Below, in pieces: positions 57,552 to 64,000 of a stretch of DNA of 64,000 nt. The stretch lies in assembly GCA_038237225.1 (NCBI GenBank), contig JBBRYX010000011.1, positions 1 to 64,000 of the forward strand. The letters are read 5' to 3'. The translations under genes and the position numbers were made by a program. Source of the DNA: DASVUC01 sp038237225 (GTDB taxonomy: Bacteria; Planctomycetota; Phycisphaerae; Tepidisphaerales; Tepidisphaeraceae). The notes beneath the pieces were generated by a model. It saw nothing but the letters and a program-made list of their open reading frames with translations, was not told the DNA's origin and did not search any database. Position 1 is the stretch's first letter; the number at the start of each line of letters is the position of its first letter.

Positions 57552-59114
57552 ATGACGCAGCCGCCGCCGCTTCTGGAGATGCGCCAGATCCGCAAGAGCT
57601 TCTCCGGAACGGAGGTGCTTCATGGCGTCGACCTCGCCTTAAATGCAGGCGAGGTGCTTGCGTTGCTTGGCGAGAATGGCGCGGGCAAATCCACGCTGAT
57701 GAAGATCCTCAATGGAGATTACAGTAAGGATGCGGGGCAGGTTCTATTGGATGGGCAAGCGGTGGAGTTTCGCTCGCCGCGAGATGCACAGCGCGCGGGG
57801 ATCCAGGTGATCTATCAGGAACTGAATGATGCACCGGATCTTTCCGCGGCCGAGAACGTGCTGCTCGGGCACCTGCCGCGACGATCGCGGAATTTTCCGG
57901 GATCGCTGCTGGTCGACTGGAACGAGGCGCAGAGGCGCGCCGGCGCAGTGTTGTCGTCGCTGAACGCGGACTTCGCACCCGACCGACCCATGCGCGGTCT
58001 AACGGTGGGGCAGCGTCAAGTGGTGGAAATTGCCAAAGCGCTTTCGGCGCCGATCCGCGCCCGCGTGCTGGTGTTGGATGAGCCGACGGCGGCGCTCACG
58101 CCGCGCGAGGTGGATGTGCTGTTTGAGACGATCGGCTCACTGCGTCGTGAAGGCGTGGGCCTGATCTACATCTCGCATCGACTCGATGAAGTGCAGCGTG
58201 TGGCTCAAAGGGTGATGGTGCTTCGGGACGGGATCGTTGCGGGAGTGGTCGGCGCCAATGAAGTGGGCCGGCGAGACATCGTGAGGATGATGGTGGGGCG
58301 CGAAGTGGATCAAGTCGCGAAAGAATCGGCACCGGTCGCCGCTGAACAGTCATCGAATCAACCCGCCGCGCTGGAGGTATGCGGTTTGAACCGCGACGGA
58401 GCGTTTCACGACATCAGCTTCAGGGTGACAGCGGGTGAAATTGTCGGCCTTTTTGGTTTGCTCGGAGCGGGTCATCTGGAAGTCACTCGCACTCTCTTCG
58501 GAATCACACCGGCAGATTCCGGACACATTCGCATCCGGGATCACACCGTCTCCATCCGCTCCCCCCATGAAGCCAAGCGGGTTGGCGTCGGGTTGGTTTC
58601 GGAGGACCGCAAAAGCGAGGGAATCGTTCCTGCCATGAGCGTCGCCGATAACTTGATGCTCGCAAACTGGCCCGCTGTCTCGCGAAAAGGGTTGGTGTCG
58701 CGTCACCAACAATTCAGCAAGACGCGCGAATGGATCCAGCGTCTCGACGTGCGGCTCAAGTCGGGCGTGGGTCAATCCATTGCCACGCTCAGCGGCGGCA
58801 ACCAGCAGAAGGTGGTTCTGGCGCGCTGGCTCGAGGCGGGCGTTCGCGTGCTGCTGCTCAACGAGCCAACGCGAGGCATTGATGTCGGCGCCCGCGCGGA
58901 TATCTATTCCCTTCTCGCAGAACTTCGCGGCAAGGGTTTGGCCGTTGTTGTCTGCTCATCGGATCTCGAAGAAGTTCTCGAAGTCAGCGACCGCGTTCTC
59001 GTACTCGCCAAGGGCAGAATGGCGGGAGAATTCGATCGGCGAACTGCGGACCGGGTTTCGCTGCTGGCCGCGGCAGCAGGATCAGAGCAACCGGCGGCGA
59101 AGCTCGATGCGTGA
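57552..59114 (+). CDS. Sugar ABC transporter ATP-binding protein, two ATPase domains
   Basis: A 520-residue RbsA/MglA-type ATPase with two nucleotide-binding domains. The first has Walker A LLGENGAGKSTLMKILNGDY, signature region RGLTVGQRQVVEIAKALSAP and Walker B VLVLDEPTAALTPREVDVLF. The second has a degenerate Walker A (GEIVGLFGLLGAGHLEVTRT), LSGGNQQKVVLARWLEAGVR, and NEPTRGIDVGARADIYSLLA. ATG 57552 has AGGTGA before it; a GTG at 57546 is possible. It sits between the binding protein and permease genes. Confidence 0.93.
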   Translation: MTQPPPLLEMRQIRKSFSGTEVLHGVDLALNAGEVLALLGENGAGKSTLMKILNGDYSKDAGQVLLDGQAVEFRSPRDAQRAGIQVIYQELNDAPDLSAAENVLLGHLPRRSRNFPGSLLVDWNEAQRRAGAVLSSLNADFAPDRPMRGLTVGQRQVVEIAKALSAPIRARVLVLDEPTAALTPREVDVLFETIGSLRREGVGLIYISHRLDEVQRVAQRVMVLRDGIVAGVVGANEVGRRDIVRMMVGREVDQVAKESAPVAAEQSSNQPAALEVCGLNRDGAFHDISFRVTAGEIVGLFGLLGAGHLEVTRTLFGITPADSGHIRIRDHTVSIRSPHEAKRVGVGLVSEDRKSEGIVPAMSVADNLMLANWPAVSRKGLVSRHQQFSKTREWIQRLDVRLKSGVGQSIATLSGGNQQKVVLARWLEAGVRVLLLNEPTRGIDVGARADIYSLLAELRGKGLAVVVCSSDLEEVLEVSDRVLVLAKGRMAGEFDRRTADRVSLLAAAAGSEQPAAKLDA

Positions 59115-59126
59115 AAGCAACACACG

Positions 59127-60125
59127 ATGACTGATGAATCCAACAAGCTCCAGGATCAGCCCGCGCGGGTTCCCGAAACCGCGCCGGACCGGATGAACTG
59201 GCGCGAGGAGTTCGGCCTGCTTGCGGTCTATGTGCTGCTGTTTCTCATTCTGAGCTGGCTCGGAAGGCCGTACTTTTTCTCGGTACGCAACCTGCTCAAC
59301 ATCCTCGTCGCCGTCTCCACCATTGGGATCATTTCGGTTGCGATGACCATGGTGATCATCTCCGGCGGCATCGATCTCTCCATCGGATCGGTTGTCGCGA
59401 TGACCGGCGTCATTATCGCACAAGCTTCACACCATTTGCCCTTGCCCGTTGCGGTCGTTGCCGCGCTCTTCGCGGGCGCGGCCATCGGCGCTTTCAACGG
59501 GGTCGCGATCACCTTCGCGAAGATCAACCCCTTGATCGCAACGCTGGGCATGCTTTCCATCATGCGCGGGCTGTCTTTCGCTTTCTCAGGCGGTCTTACC
59601 CAGACGATCGAGAGTAAGGCTTTCCCCTTCATTGGCCGCGGATTTGTCGGCGGGATTCCCTTCCCCGCAATCGTGATGCTCATCCTGTTCGCACTGACGG
59701 CAGGAGTGATGGGCCTGACGGTCTTCGGTCGGAACATTTATGCGATCGGCGGAAACGCGCAGGCGAGCCGCCTTGCAGGCCTGCCCGTCTCTGCGCTGCG
59801 AATGACGGTCTATATCCTCTCCGGGCTTAGCGCCGCACTCGGTGGAATTTTCCTCGCTTCCAAGCTCGGCGCAGCCGCGCCGCAAGCAGCGCTTGGACTT
59901 GAGCTCAGCGTCATCGCCGCCGTCATTCTGGGAGGCACCAGCTTGTCCGGCGGCAAAGGAAGCATCTGGGGAACGCTCCTCGGCGTGATGATCATGGGCA
60001 CGCTGGATAATGGTCTCACGCTGATTAACGTGTCGAGCTATTACCAGGATGTGGCACGTGGAACGGTGCTGCTTGCGGCGGTGGGACTCGATCAATTGAG
60101 ACAGCACTGGGCGGCGGCGCAGTAG
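59127..60125 (+). CDS. Sugar ABC transporter permease
   Basis: A 332-residue RbsC-type permease with about ten hydrophobic segments (LLAVYVLLFLILSWLGRPYF, NILVAVSTIGIISVAMTMVI, ISGGIDLSIGSVVAMTGVII). The motif ISGGIDLSIGSVVAMTG and the coupling-loop pattern GRNIYAIGGNAQASRLAGLP are diagnostic. It starts 12 bases after the ATPase gene and completes the importer. A short GGTCGC/GCGACC hairpin at 60162-60177 follows, before the convergent operon. Confidence 0.93.
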   Translation: MTDESNKLQDQPARVPETAPDRMNWREEFGLLAVYVLLFLILSWLGRPYFFSVRNLLNILVAVSTIGIISVAMTMVIISGGIDLSIGSVVAMTGVIIAQASHHLPLPVAVVAALFAGAAIGAFNGVAITFAKINPLIATLGMLSIMRGLSFAFSGGLTQTIESKAFPFIGRGFVGGIPFPAIVMLILFALTAGVMGLTVFGRNIYAIGGNAQASRLAGLPVSALRMTVYILSGLSAALGGIFLASKLGAAAPQAALGLELSVIAAVILGGTSLSGGKGSIWGTLLGVMIMGTLDNGLTLINVSSYYQDVARGTVLLAAVGLDQLRQHWAAAQ

Positions 60126-60208
60126 CTGGACCTCAAGCGTTTTAGTGAGTCTAAGCGGCGCGGTCGCTTCTGCGACCAGGTGTACGAATTATTCACAGGT
60201 CACATTCG

Positions 60209-60817
60209 TTAAAGTTTAGGCAACAAGCTCAAAACCGCCTCGCTCGGCCGCGCAATGACATGGGCCGCGATCAGCTTTCCCAATCCCGCGACACGCGCCT
60301 TCCCCGCCTCCACCGCGGCCTGCACCGCGGCGACGTCGCCTTTGAAGATGACGGTCACGTAACCTCCGCCCAGCTTTTCCTTTCCCACGACTTCCACGTT
60401 GGCGGCTTTGGCGGCGGTGTCGAGCGCTTCCAAAACAGCAGTCAGGCCTTGAGTTTCAATCAGGCCAAGAGCGAATGATCCGTTCACGGTTTTTGTCTCC
60501 TTGGGGGAAAAGACGACGTCGGCATCGAGCAATGGACTGAATTCGCGCGGGGAGTCGGCTGTCTTCCAGGTTTGACGATCAGGCGCATTGATCACATCAA
60601 CAACAATCGCCACCCGCATGGCACGCACGACAGATTCGGCGGCAGCCACCGCGGCGGCAACGGCCGCTGATTCACCCGTCAACTTGATCAACACACCCAG
60701 TTGATCGTTCAGCTCCGCCTGCAACAGGCGAATGTTCGAGGTCTTGTCCAGCACATCCAGCGCCACCATCGCCGGAGCGTAGCCGCCGACTTCGATCAGG
60801 CCGAGGGCTTGATTCAA
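60209..60817 (-). CDS. Bacterial microcompartment shell protein, tandem BMC domains
   Basis: A 202-residue protein with two BMC folds. The second is canonical: ALGLIETQGLTAVLEALDTA, AKAANVEVVGKEKLGGGYVT, VIFKGDVAAVQAAVEAGKAR. The first is diverged: ALGLIEVGGYAPAMVALDVL, then KTSNIRLLQAELNDQLGVLI. This is the BMC-T layout, in which three copies form a pseudohexameric tile. I propose the TTG at 60817, since it overlaps the previous stop (TTGA); the frame could also start further upstream at 60880. It is the last gene of a sugar-catabolic operon; no BMC-H, BMC-P or signature enzyme is in the window. Confidence 0.88.
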   Translation of the reverse strand: MNQALGLIEVGGYAPAMVALDVLDKTSNIRLLQAELNDQLGVLIKLTGESAAVAAAVAAAESVVRAMRVAIVVDVINAPDRQTWKTADSPREFSPLLDADVVFSPKETKTVNGSFALGLIETQGLTAVLEALDTAAKAANVEVVGKEKLGGGYVTVIFKGDVAAVQAAVEAGKARVAGLGKLIAAHVIARPSEAVLSLLPKL

Positions 60818-61662
60818 GCGAGGCTCCGAAGGTAATTGCGGAACAGAATCGTCTCCGAGACGTTGTCGGATTCGTTGCAATGCTCCCAGTCGATCCAGAC
60901 ATATTCGATGCCGAGATACCCGCGATACCCGCTCGCCCGCATGGCCTTCAGCACCCTCGCGTAATCAATCTTATTGTCCTTGAACGGCGCCTGGAGCCGC
61001 CCCTTGCGCGCGCCGCGCACATGAAAATGCGACGCGTATTGTACCAACGGCTCAATCTGCGAATCCGGCATCCCGAGCCGCGTGAAGTGCGTGTAATCGA
61101 GCGTCAGCGTAAGACCCTGAACCCCGCGCACCATTCGTTCCGCTTCCCGCGGACTCGGGGCAAGCGATCCCACGTGCGCTTCAACGGAGAACGTGATTCG
61201 ATGCTGTTTCGCCTGCTCCATCCGCCACGCCAGCTCATCCTGCGATCGCTGCCACGAATCCACCCGCGGCTCTTCTTTCTCAAAATAAACGCCCGGCAAC
61301 GTCGTCACATGCGGCGACCCAACCCGCTCCGCATATTCCAGCGTGCGAAGAAACGTATCCCGCGCCTTGCGCCGCCGGACAGGCTCCGGGTGATTGATTG
61401 CGTACGGAACGAAATCCGGATTCATCTGCAGGAACACGTCCGCAGGCTTCAGCCCTCGATCACCAAGCTTCTTCCCAAGCATCCGCGCCGATTTCGCCAG
61501 GTTCTTAAACTCCCGCGAAGGCCACAAATGCGACCGCCCTTCAAAAAGCCCGATGTCGATCCCATCCATCTCCAGCGCCGCGATCAAATCCAGCACCTTG
61601 TCGTGCGCGAGCAGTGGAAATGTGAAATCCGCGGATGCGAGTTTCAACCGGTTCTTCTTCAT
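60814..61662 (-). CDS. TIM-barrel sugar phosphate isomerase/epimerase
   Basis: A 282-residue xylose-isomerase-like TIM barrel. LASADFTFPLLAHDKVLDLI opens the barrel, EMDGIDIGLFEGRSHLWPSR carries a probable metal Glu region, LTLTLDYTHFTRLGMPDSQI the Asp/His ligands and YASHFHVRGARKGRLQAPFK the later His. The last strand region is RGYLGIEYVWIDWEHCNESD. The ATG at 61662 overlaps the stop of the SDR gene (ATGA). It is probably an epimerase/isomerase of a sugar brought in by the adjacent importer. Confidence 0.82.
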   Translation of the reverse strand: MKKNRLKLASADFTFPLLAHDKVLDLIAALEMDGIDIGLFEGRSHLWPSREFKNLAKSARMLGKKLGDRGLKPADVFLQMNPDFVPYAINHPEPVRRRKARDTFLRTLEYAERVGSPHVTTLPGVYFEKEEPRVDSWQRSQDELAWRMEQAKQHRITFSVEAHVGSLAPSPREAERMVRGVQGLTLTLDYTHFTRLGMPDSQIEPLVQYASHFHVRGARKGRLQAPFKDNKIDYARVLKAMRASGYRGYLGIEYVWIDWEHCNESDNVSETILFRNYLRSLA

Positions 61663-62474
61663 TGCGGATCCATGAATTTCGTATGCCCCGGATGTTCCCA
61701 TTCCGCCGCCGCGAGATAGCCGCCGTCGATCACGAGCGTCGTGCCGGTCACACCGGCCGAGTCTTCACAACTGAAATACAGCACCGATTTCGCGATGTCG
61801 TGCGGCGTCAGCGACACGCCCATCGGCACGCGGCGCAACCGCGCCTTGATCGCCGCCTCGGGGTCGGCGGTCTTGTTCATATGCTCGCGAAACATCGGCG
61901 TATCCGTGATTCCGGGACACACGCAATTGCACCGCAGCCCGTCCGCCGCGTAATCCAGCGCAATCGATTTGCTCAGCATCATCACCGCCCCCTTGGAAGC
62001 GATATACGCCGGTGTTGATCCCTGGCTGATGAAGCTCCCGATCGAGCCGATATTCACGACATAGCTGCGCGAGTTCTTCTTCAGATGGGCAACCCCATGC
62101 TTGATCGACAGAAAGATCGACTTGACGTTGATGTCCATCAGCCGATCCCATTCGGTCACGTCGAGCTCGTGCAACTGCTTCACCTGCACGATGCCCGCGC
62201 AGTTCACAATTGTTTGAAGTCTTCCAAGCTCTCGAATCGTCGTTTCCATCGAAGTGCGAACAGCGTTCTCGTGTCGGACATCGCATTCAATAAATACCGC
62301 TCTACCGCCCTCCGCGCGAATCTCCGCCGCGTTGGCCTGCCCTCTCGCGGCCTGCACATCCACCAGCGCCACCGCCGCCCCCTCCGCCGCAAACAGCCGC
62401 GCGATTGCTTCCCCCATGCCGGATGCGGCGCCGCTGATCCAAGCAACCTGATTTTGAAGTCGACTGCCCATCAT
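61659..62474 (-). CDS. SDR family oxidoreductase
   Basis: A 271-residue classical short-chain dehydrogenase. Cofactor loop AWISGAASGMGEAIARLFAA (TGxxxGxG form SGAASGMG), acidic VDVQAARG after strand 2 suggesting NAD preference, NCAGIVQVKQ (NAG motif), catalytic Ser in VVNIGSIGSFISQGSTPAYI, and YIASKGAVMMLSKSIAL (YxxxK). Its start codon overlaps the stop of the PhyH gene (TGATG) and its stop overlaps the next ATG. It likely oxidises a sugar or polyol. Confidence 0.93.
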   Translation of the reverse strand: MMGSRLQNQVAWISGAASGMGEAIARLFAAEGAAVALVDVQAARGQANAAEIRAEGGRAVFIECDVRHENAVRTSMETTIRELGRLQTIVNCAGIVQVKQLHELDVTEWDRLMDINVKSIFLSIKHGVAHLKKNSRSYVVNIGSIGSFISQGSTPAYIASKGAVMMLSKSIALDYAADGLRCNCVCPGITDTPMFREHMNKTADPEAAIKARLRRVPMGVSLTPHDIAKSVLYFSCEDSAGVTGTTLVIDGGYLAAAEWEHPGHTKFMDPQ

Positions 62475-63334
62475 CAGGATTTCGCCGCTTTCGCCTGCGC
62501 CTGTAGCTCATATAACGACGCATACTTCCCAACATTCGGAATCATCGGCCTCGGGCCCCCGAACCGCGCGAACCGCGCCGGCTTCCCACGGATCGGCCGA
62601 AACTTCGCCTCCGCAAGGTTCGTCATCTCGCCGTAATAAATCGGGAAGGAATCATTCGCCCGGTACTCGTAGATCAGCGTCCGCCGCGCCCGGCTTGACC
62701 GATTTGGCAATGACGCGTGCGGCGTGATGCAGTGCATGAAGATCACGCTGCCCGCCGGCGCGGGGAGAGTACGCGGCTTACCGAACTCGCTCAAGTCTTC
62801 GGTGATCATCCCGGCAAATTTTCCGTCGGCACCCGCATGTTCGAAGTAATGCGTGTGATGCCGCGGCAGCACCTGGAGGCAGCCGTTCTCCTCCGTCGCA
62901 TCATCCAGGTAAACCAGCGTCGTCACCAAGTCATCATTCGTATGCGGGAAGTACGCCATGTCCTGGTGCCATTCCACCGCGGAGCCGACCTTCGCGGGCT
63001 TCATATTCAACTTGCTGTGCTGCAAATTGAAGTTCGGCGTGATCAGCGACTCAATCTTGTCCACCATCCGCGAATCATGCGCCAGCGCCTTGAACGTCTC
63101 ATGTTGATCGTAAGGATTGAAGATCCTTCTCGGCACACGTTGCCCATCCACCGGCTCTGGCTCAAGCTCCAGCACTTTGCTGTAATCGCCGCCGGAGAGC
63201 GCTCGATCCGTCATCTCCCGGATGGTCGCGTTAACGCGGCCCATGTCATCAGCATCAAACAGTCGCTCGATGACGAGAAACCCTTCGTTGCGATATTGCT
63301 CGATCTGCTCATCAGTAAGAGGATGCTCTGTCAC
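62474..63334 (-). CDS. Phytanoyl-CoA dioxygenase (PhyH) family protein
   Basis: A 286-residue Fe(II)/2-oxoglutarate-dependent dioxygenase. The iron site is VEWHQDMAYFPHTNDDLVTT (H-x-D) and the distal His in SVIFMHCITPHASLPNRSSR, followed by the 2-oxoglutarate Arg (SRARRTLIYEY). Planctomycetes have many PhyH genes near sugar and osmolyte genes. GGAGG lies five bases before the GTG at 63334 (VTEHPLTDEQIEQY), which I take as the start; the frame extends to 63364, overlapping the dehydrogenase gene. Substrate unknown. Confidence 0.85.
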   Translation of the reverse strand: MTEHPLTDEQIEQYRNEGFLVIERLFDADDMGRVNATIREMTDRALSGGDYSKVLELEPEPVDGQRVPRRIFNPYDQHETFKALAHDSRMVDKIESLITPNFNLQHSKLNMKPAKVGSAVEWHQDMAYFPHTNDDLVTTLVYLDDATEENGCLQVLPRHHTHYFEHAGADGKFAGMITEDLSEFGKPRTLPAPAGSVIFMHCITPHASLPNRSSRARRTLIYEYRANDSFPIYYGEMTNLAEAKFRPIRGKPARFARFGGPRPMIPNVGKYASLYELQAQAKAAKS

Positions 63335-63336
63335 AA

Positions 63337-64000
63337 TCACCTCCGGTTGCACACGCGATCCCATTTTTTCTGAAACCCCGCGCGATCAAAAACGTCTGGA
63401 TTCAAAACACCGCGAGGCCGTCGCTTTTCCGACAAATCCACCATCCCCTGACACGCCGCCCGACCAATATCGCGGAATAACTCATTCGTCCACGCGATGC
63501 TGTGCGGCGCTAGAAGCACGTTCTCCAGCTCTGCAAATCGATGCGGCTCCGTGACCGGCTCCTTCGCAAAGCAATCCAGCGCCGCCCCCGCAATCCGACC
63601 TTCCTTGAGCGCTGCATAAAGCGCATCTTCATCGACAATGCCGCCTCGCGCACTGTTGATCAGATACGCATCCGGTTTCATCATCGCCAGCTCTCGCGAT
63701 CCGATGAGCCCGCGCGTTCGTTCCGTCAGCGGGCAATGGATGGAAATAAAATCGCTCGATCTTAGCAGCTCCTCCAAACCCACCAGCCGAACGCCAAGCC
63801 TCTCCGCGGCCGCGGGATCCATGTACGGATCAAACGCAATCGCGGGCTTCATCCCCCATCCCGAAAGCAACTCCAGCAGCTTCCGCGCAATCCCGCCCAA
63901 TCCAATTACGCCGAGCGTCCGATCTCGAAGCTCGCGGCCCATGTACCGGCTCCGGTCATCCCACTTCCCCGCCCGCACCAATTCATCTTTCACGCGCACA
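63337..64000 (-). CDS. D-2-hydroxyacid dehydrogenase (partial, 5' end outside window)
   Basis: The visible 220 residues are the NAD-binding domain and C-terminus of a D-isomer-specific 2-hydroxyacid dehydrogenase. LRDRTLGVIGLGGIARKLLE is the dinucleotide loop (GxGxxA form), SDFISIHCPLTERTRGLIGS and NSARGGIVDEDALYAALKEG (catalytic Arg), DCFAKEPVTEPHRFAELENV (Glu) and LLAPHSIAWTNE (catalytic His) follow. The N-terminal catalytic half lies past the window edge. Its stop overlaps the PhyH start region, making it the first visible gene of a five-gene operon. Substrate may be a sugar acid. Confidence 0.9.
   Translation of the reverse strand, partial: VRVKDELVRAGKWDDRSRYMGRELRDRTLGVIGLGGIARKLLELLSGWGMKPAIAFDPYMDPAAAERLGVRLVGLEELLRSSDFISIHCPLTERTRGLIGSRELAMMKPDAYLINSARGGIVDEDALYAALKEGRIAGAALDCFAKEPVTEPHRFAELENVLLAPHSIAWTNELFRDIGRAACQGMVDLSEKRRPRGVLNPDVFDRAGFQKKWDRVCNRR

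Noticed and set aside
60818..60880. Upstream ATG start for the BMC shell protein
   Set aside because: It would overlap the isomerase gene by more than 60 bases and add 21 residues before the BMC fold; the TTGA overlap at 60817 fits the operon pattern better.
1..64000. tRNA, rRNA and replication-origin signals
   Set aside because: I looked for TPsiC-arm-like text, rRNA-conserved blocks and DnaA-box clusters and saw none that stood out; a covariance search would be needed to exclude small RNAs.

Overview
The window looks like a chromosomal segment of a soil or freshwater planctomycete, most likely class Phycisphaerae; the class is an inference. The DNA is GC-rich. It carries genes typical of the PVC superphylum: two very large secreted proteins joining a Pirellula/Verrucomicrobium-type dehydrogenase propeller to a c-type haem domain, a DUF1080 hydrolase, NamZ (DUF1343), a DUF2617 protein, a SpoIVB-type S55 peptidase outside any sporulation context, Flp pilins, and several proteins I know only as planctomycete hypotheticals. 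Non-coding DNA is rich in short palindromic repeats of at least six families. No rRNA, tRNA or CRISPR array was recognised.

Bases 1-30000 are mostly core genome. On the minus strand lie cimA-uppS-cdsA; cimA is preceded by what reads as a complete ribosome-mediated attenuator with an isoleucine-rich leader peptide. Then come a cupredoxin, an HD phosphohydrolase, aguB with two tiny paralogues, holA, several hypotheticals, a CPBP protease, a dead IS4-family element, namZ, a haem-motif sensor kinase divergent from a sigma-54 response regulator, a ketoacyl synthase, rpiA, a minus-strand run of S55 peptidase, beta-propeller protein and the short gene rpmH (bL34), and rnc.

Bases 30000-38600 hold a Ser/Gly/Ala-rich exported protein, an MFS transporter, a nucleotidyltransferase-fold protein, two tandem Flp pilin genes with matching upstream palindromes, rfbC, about 1.5 kb of gene-free repeat DNA, and a DUF1080 protein. 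Bases 38600-51440 are accessory: a 21-bp tandem array, a truncated DNA methyltransferase abutting a compact restriction-modification system (divergent D12-class methyltransferase, XRE controller, PD-(D/E)XK nuclease), a PVC haem protein, a cupin, two toxin-antitoxin pairs, gene fragments cut by palindromes, and two cassette-like units sharing a ~150-bp 5' repeat and a hairpin-type 3' motif.

Bases 51440-64000 form a sugar-metabolism region: a Gfo/Idh/MocA oxidoreductase, a dehydrogenase-haem-ThuA fusion, a ribose-type ABC importer (binding protein, ATPase, permease), and a convergent minus-strand operon of a 2-hydroxyacid dehydrogenase (cut by the window edge), a PhyH-type dioxygenase, an SDR dehydrogenase, a TIM-barrel isomerase and a two-domain bacterial microcompartment shell protein. 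Each start in this operon overlaps the previous stop or lies within a few bases of it. A lone shell protein in a sugar operon, the cimA attenuator, the restriction-modification island and the paired cassette-like units are the points most worth following up.
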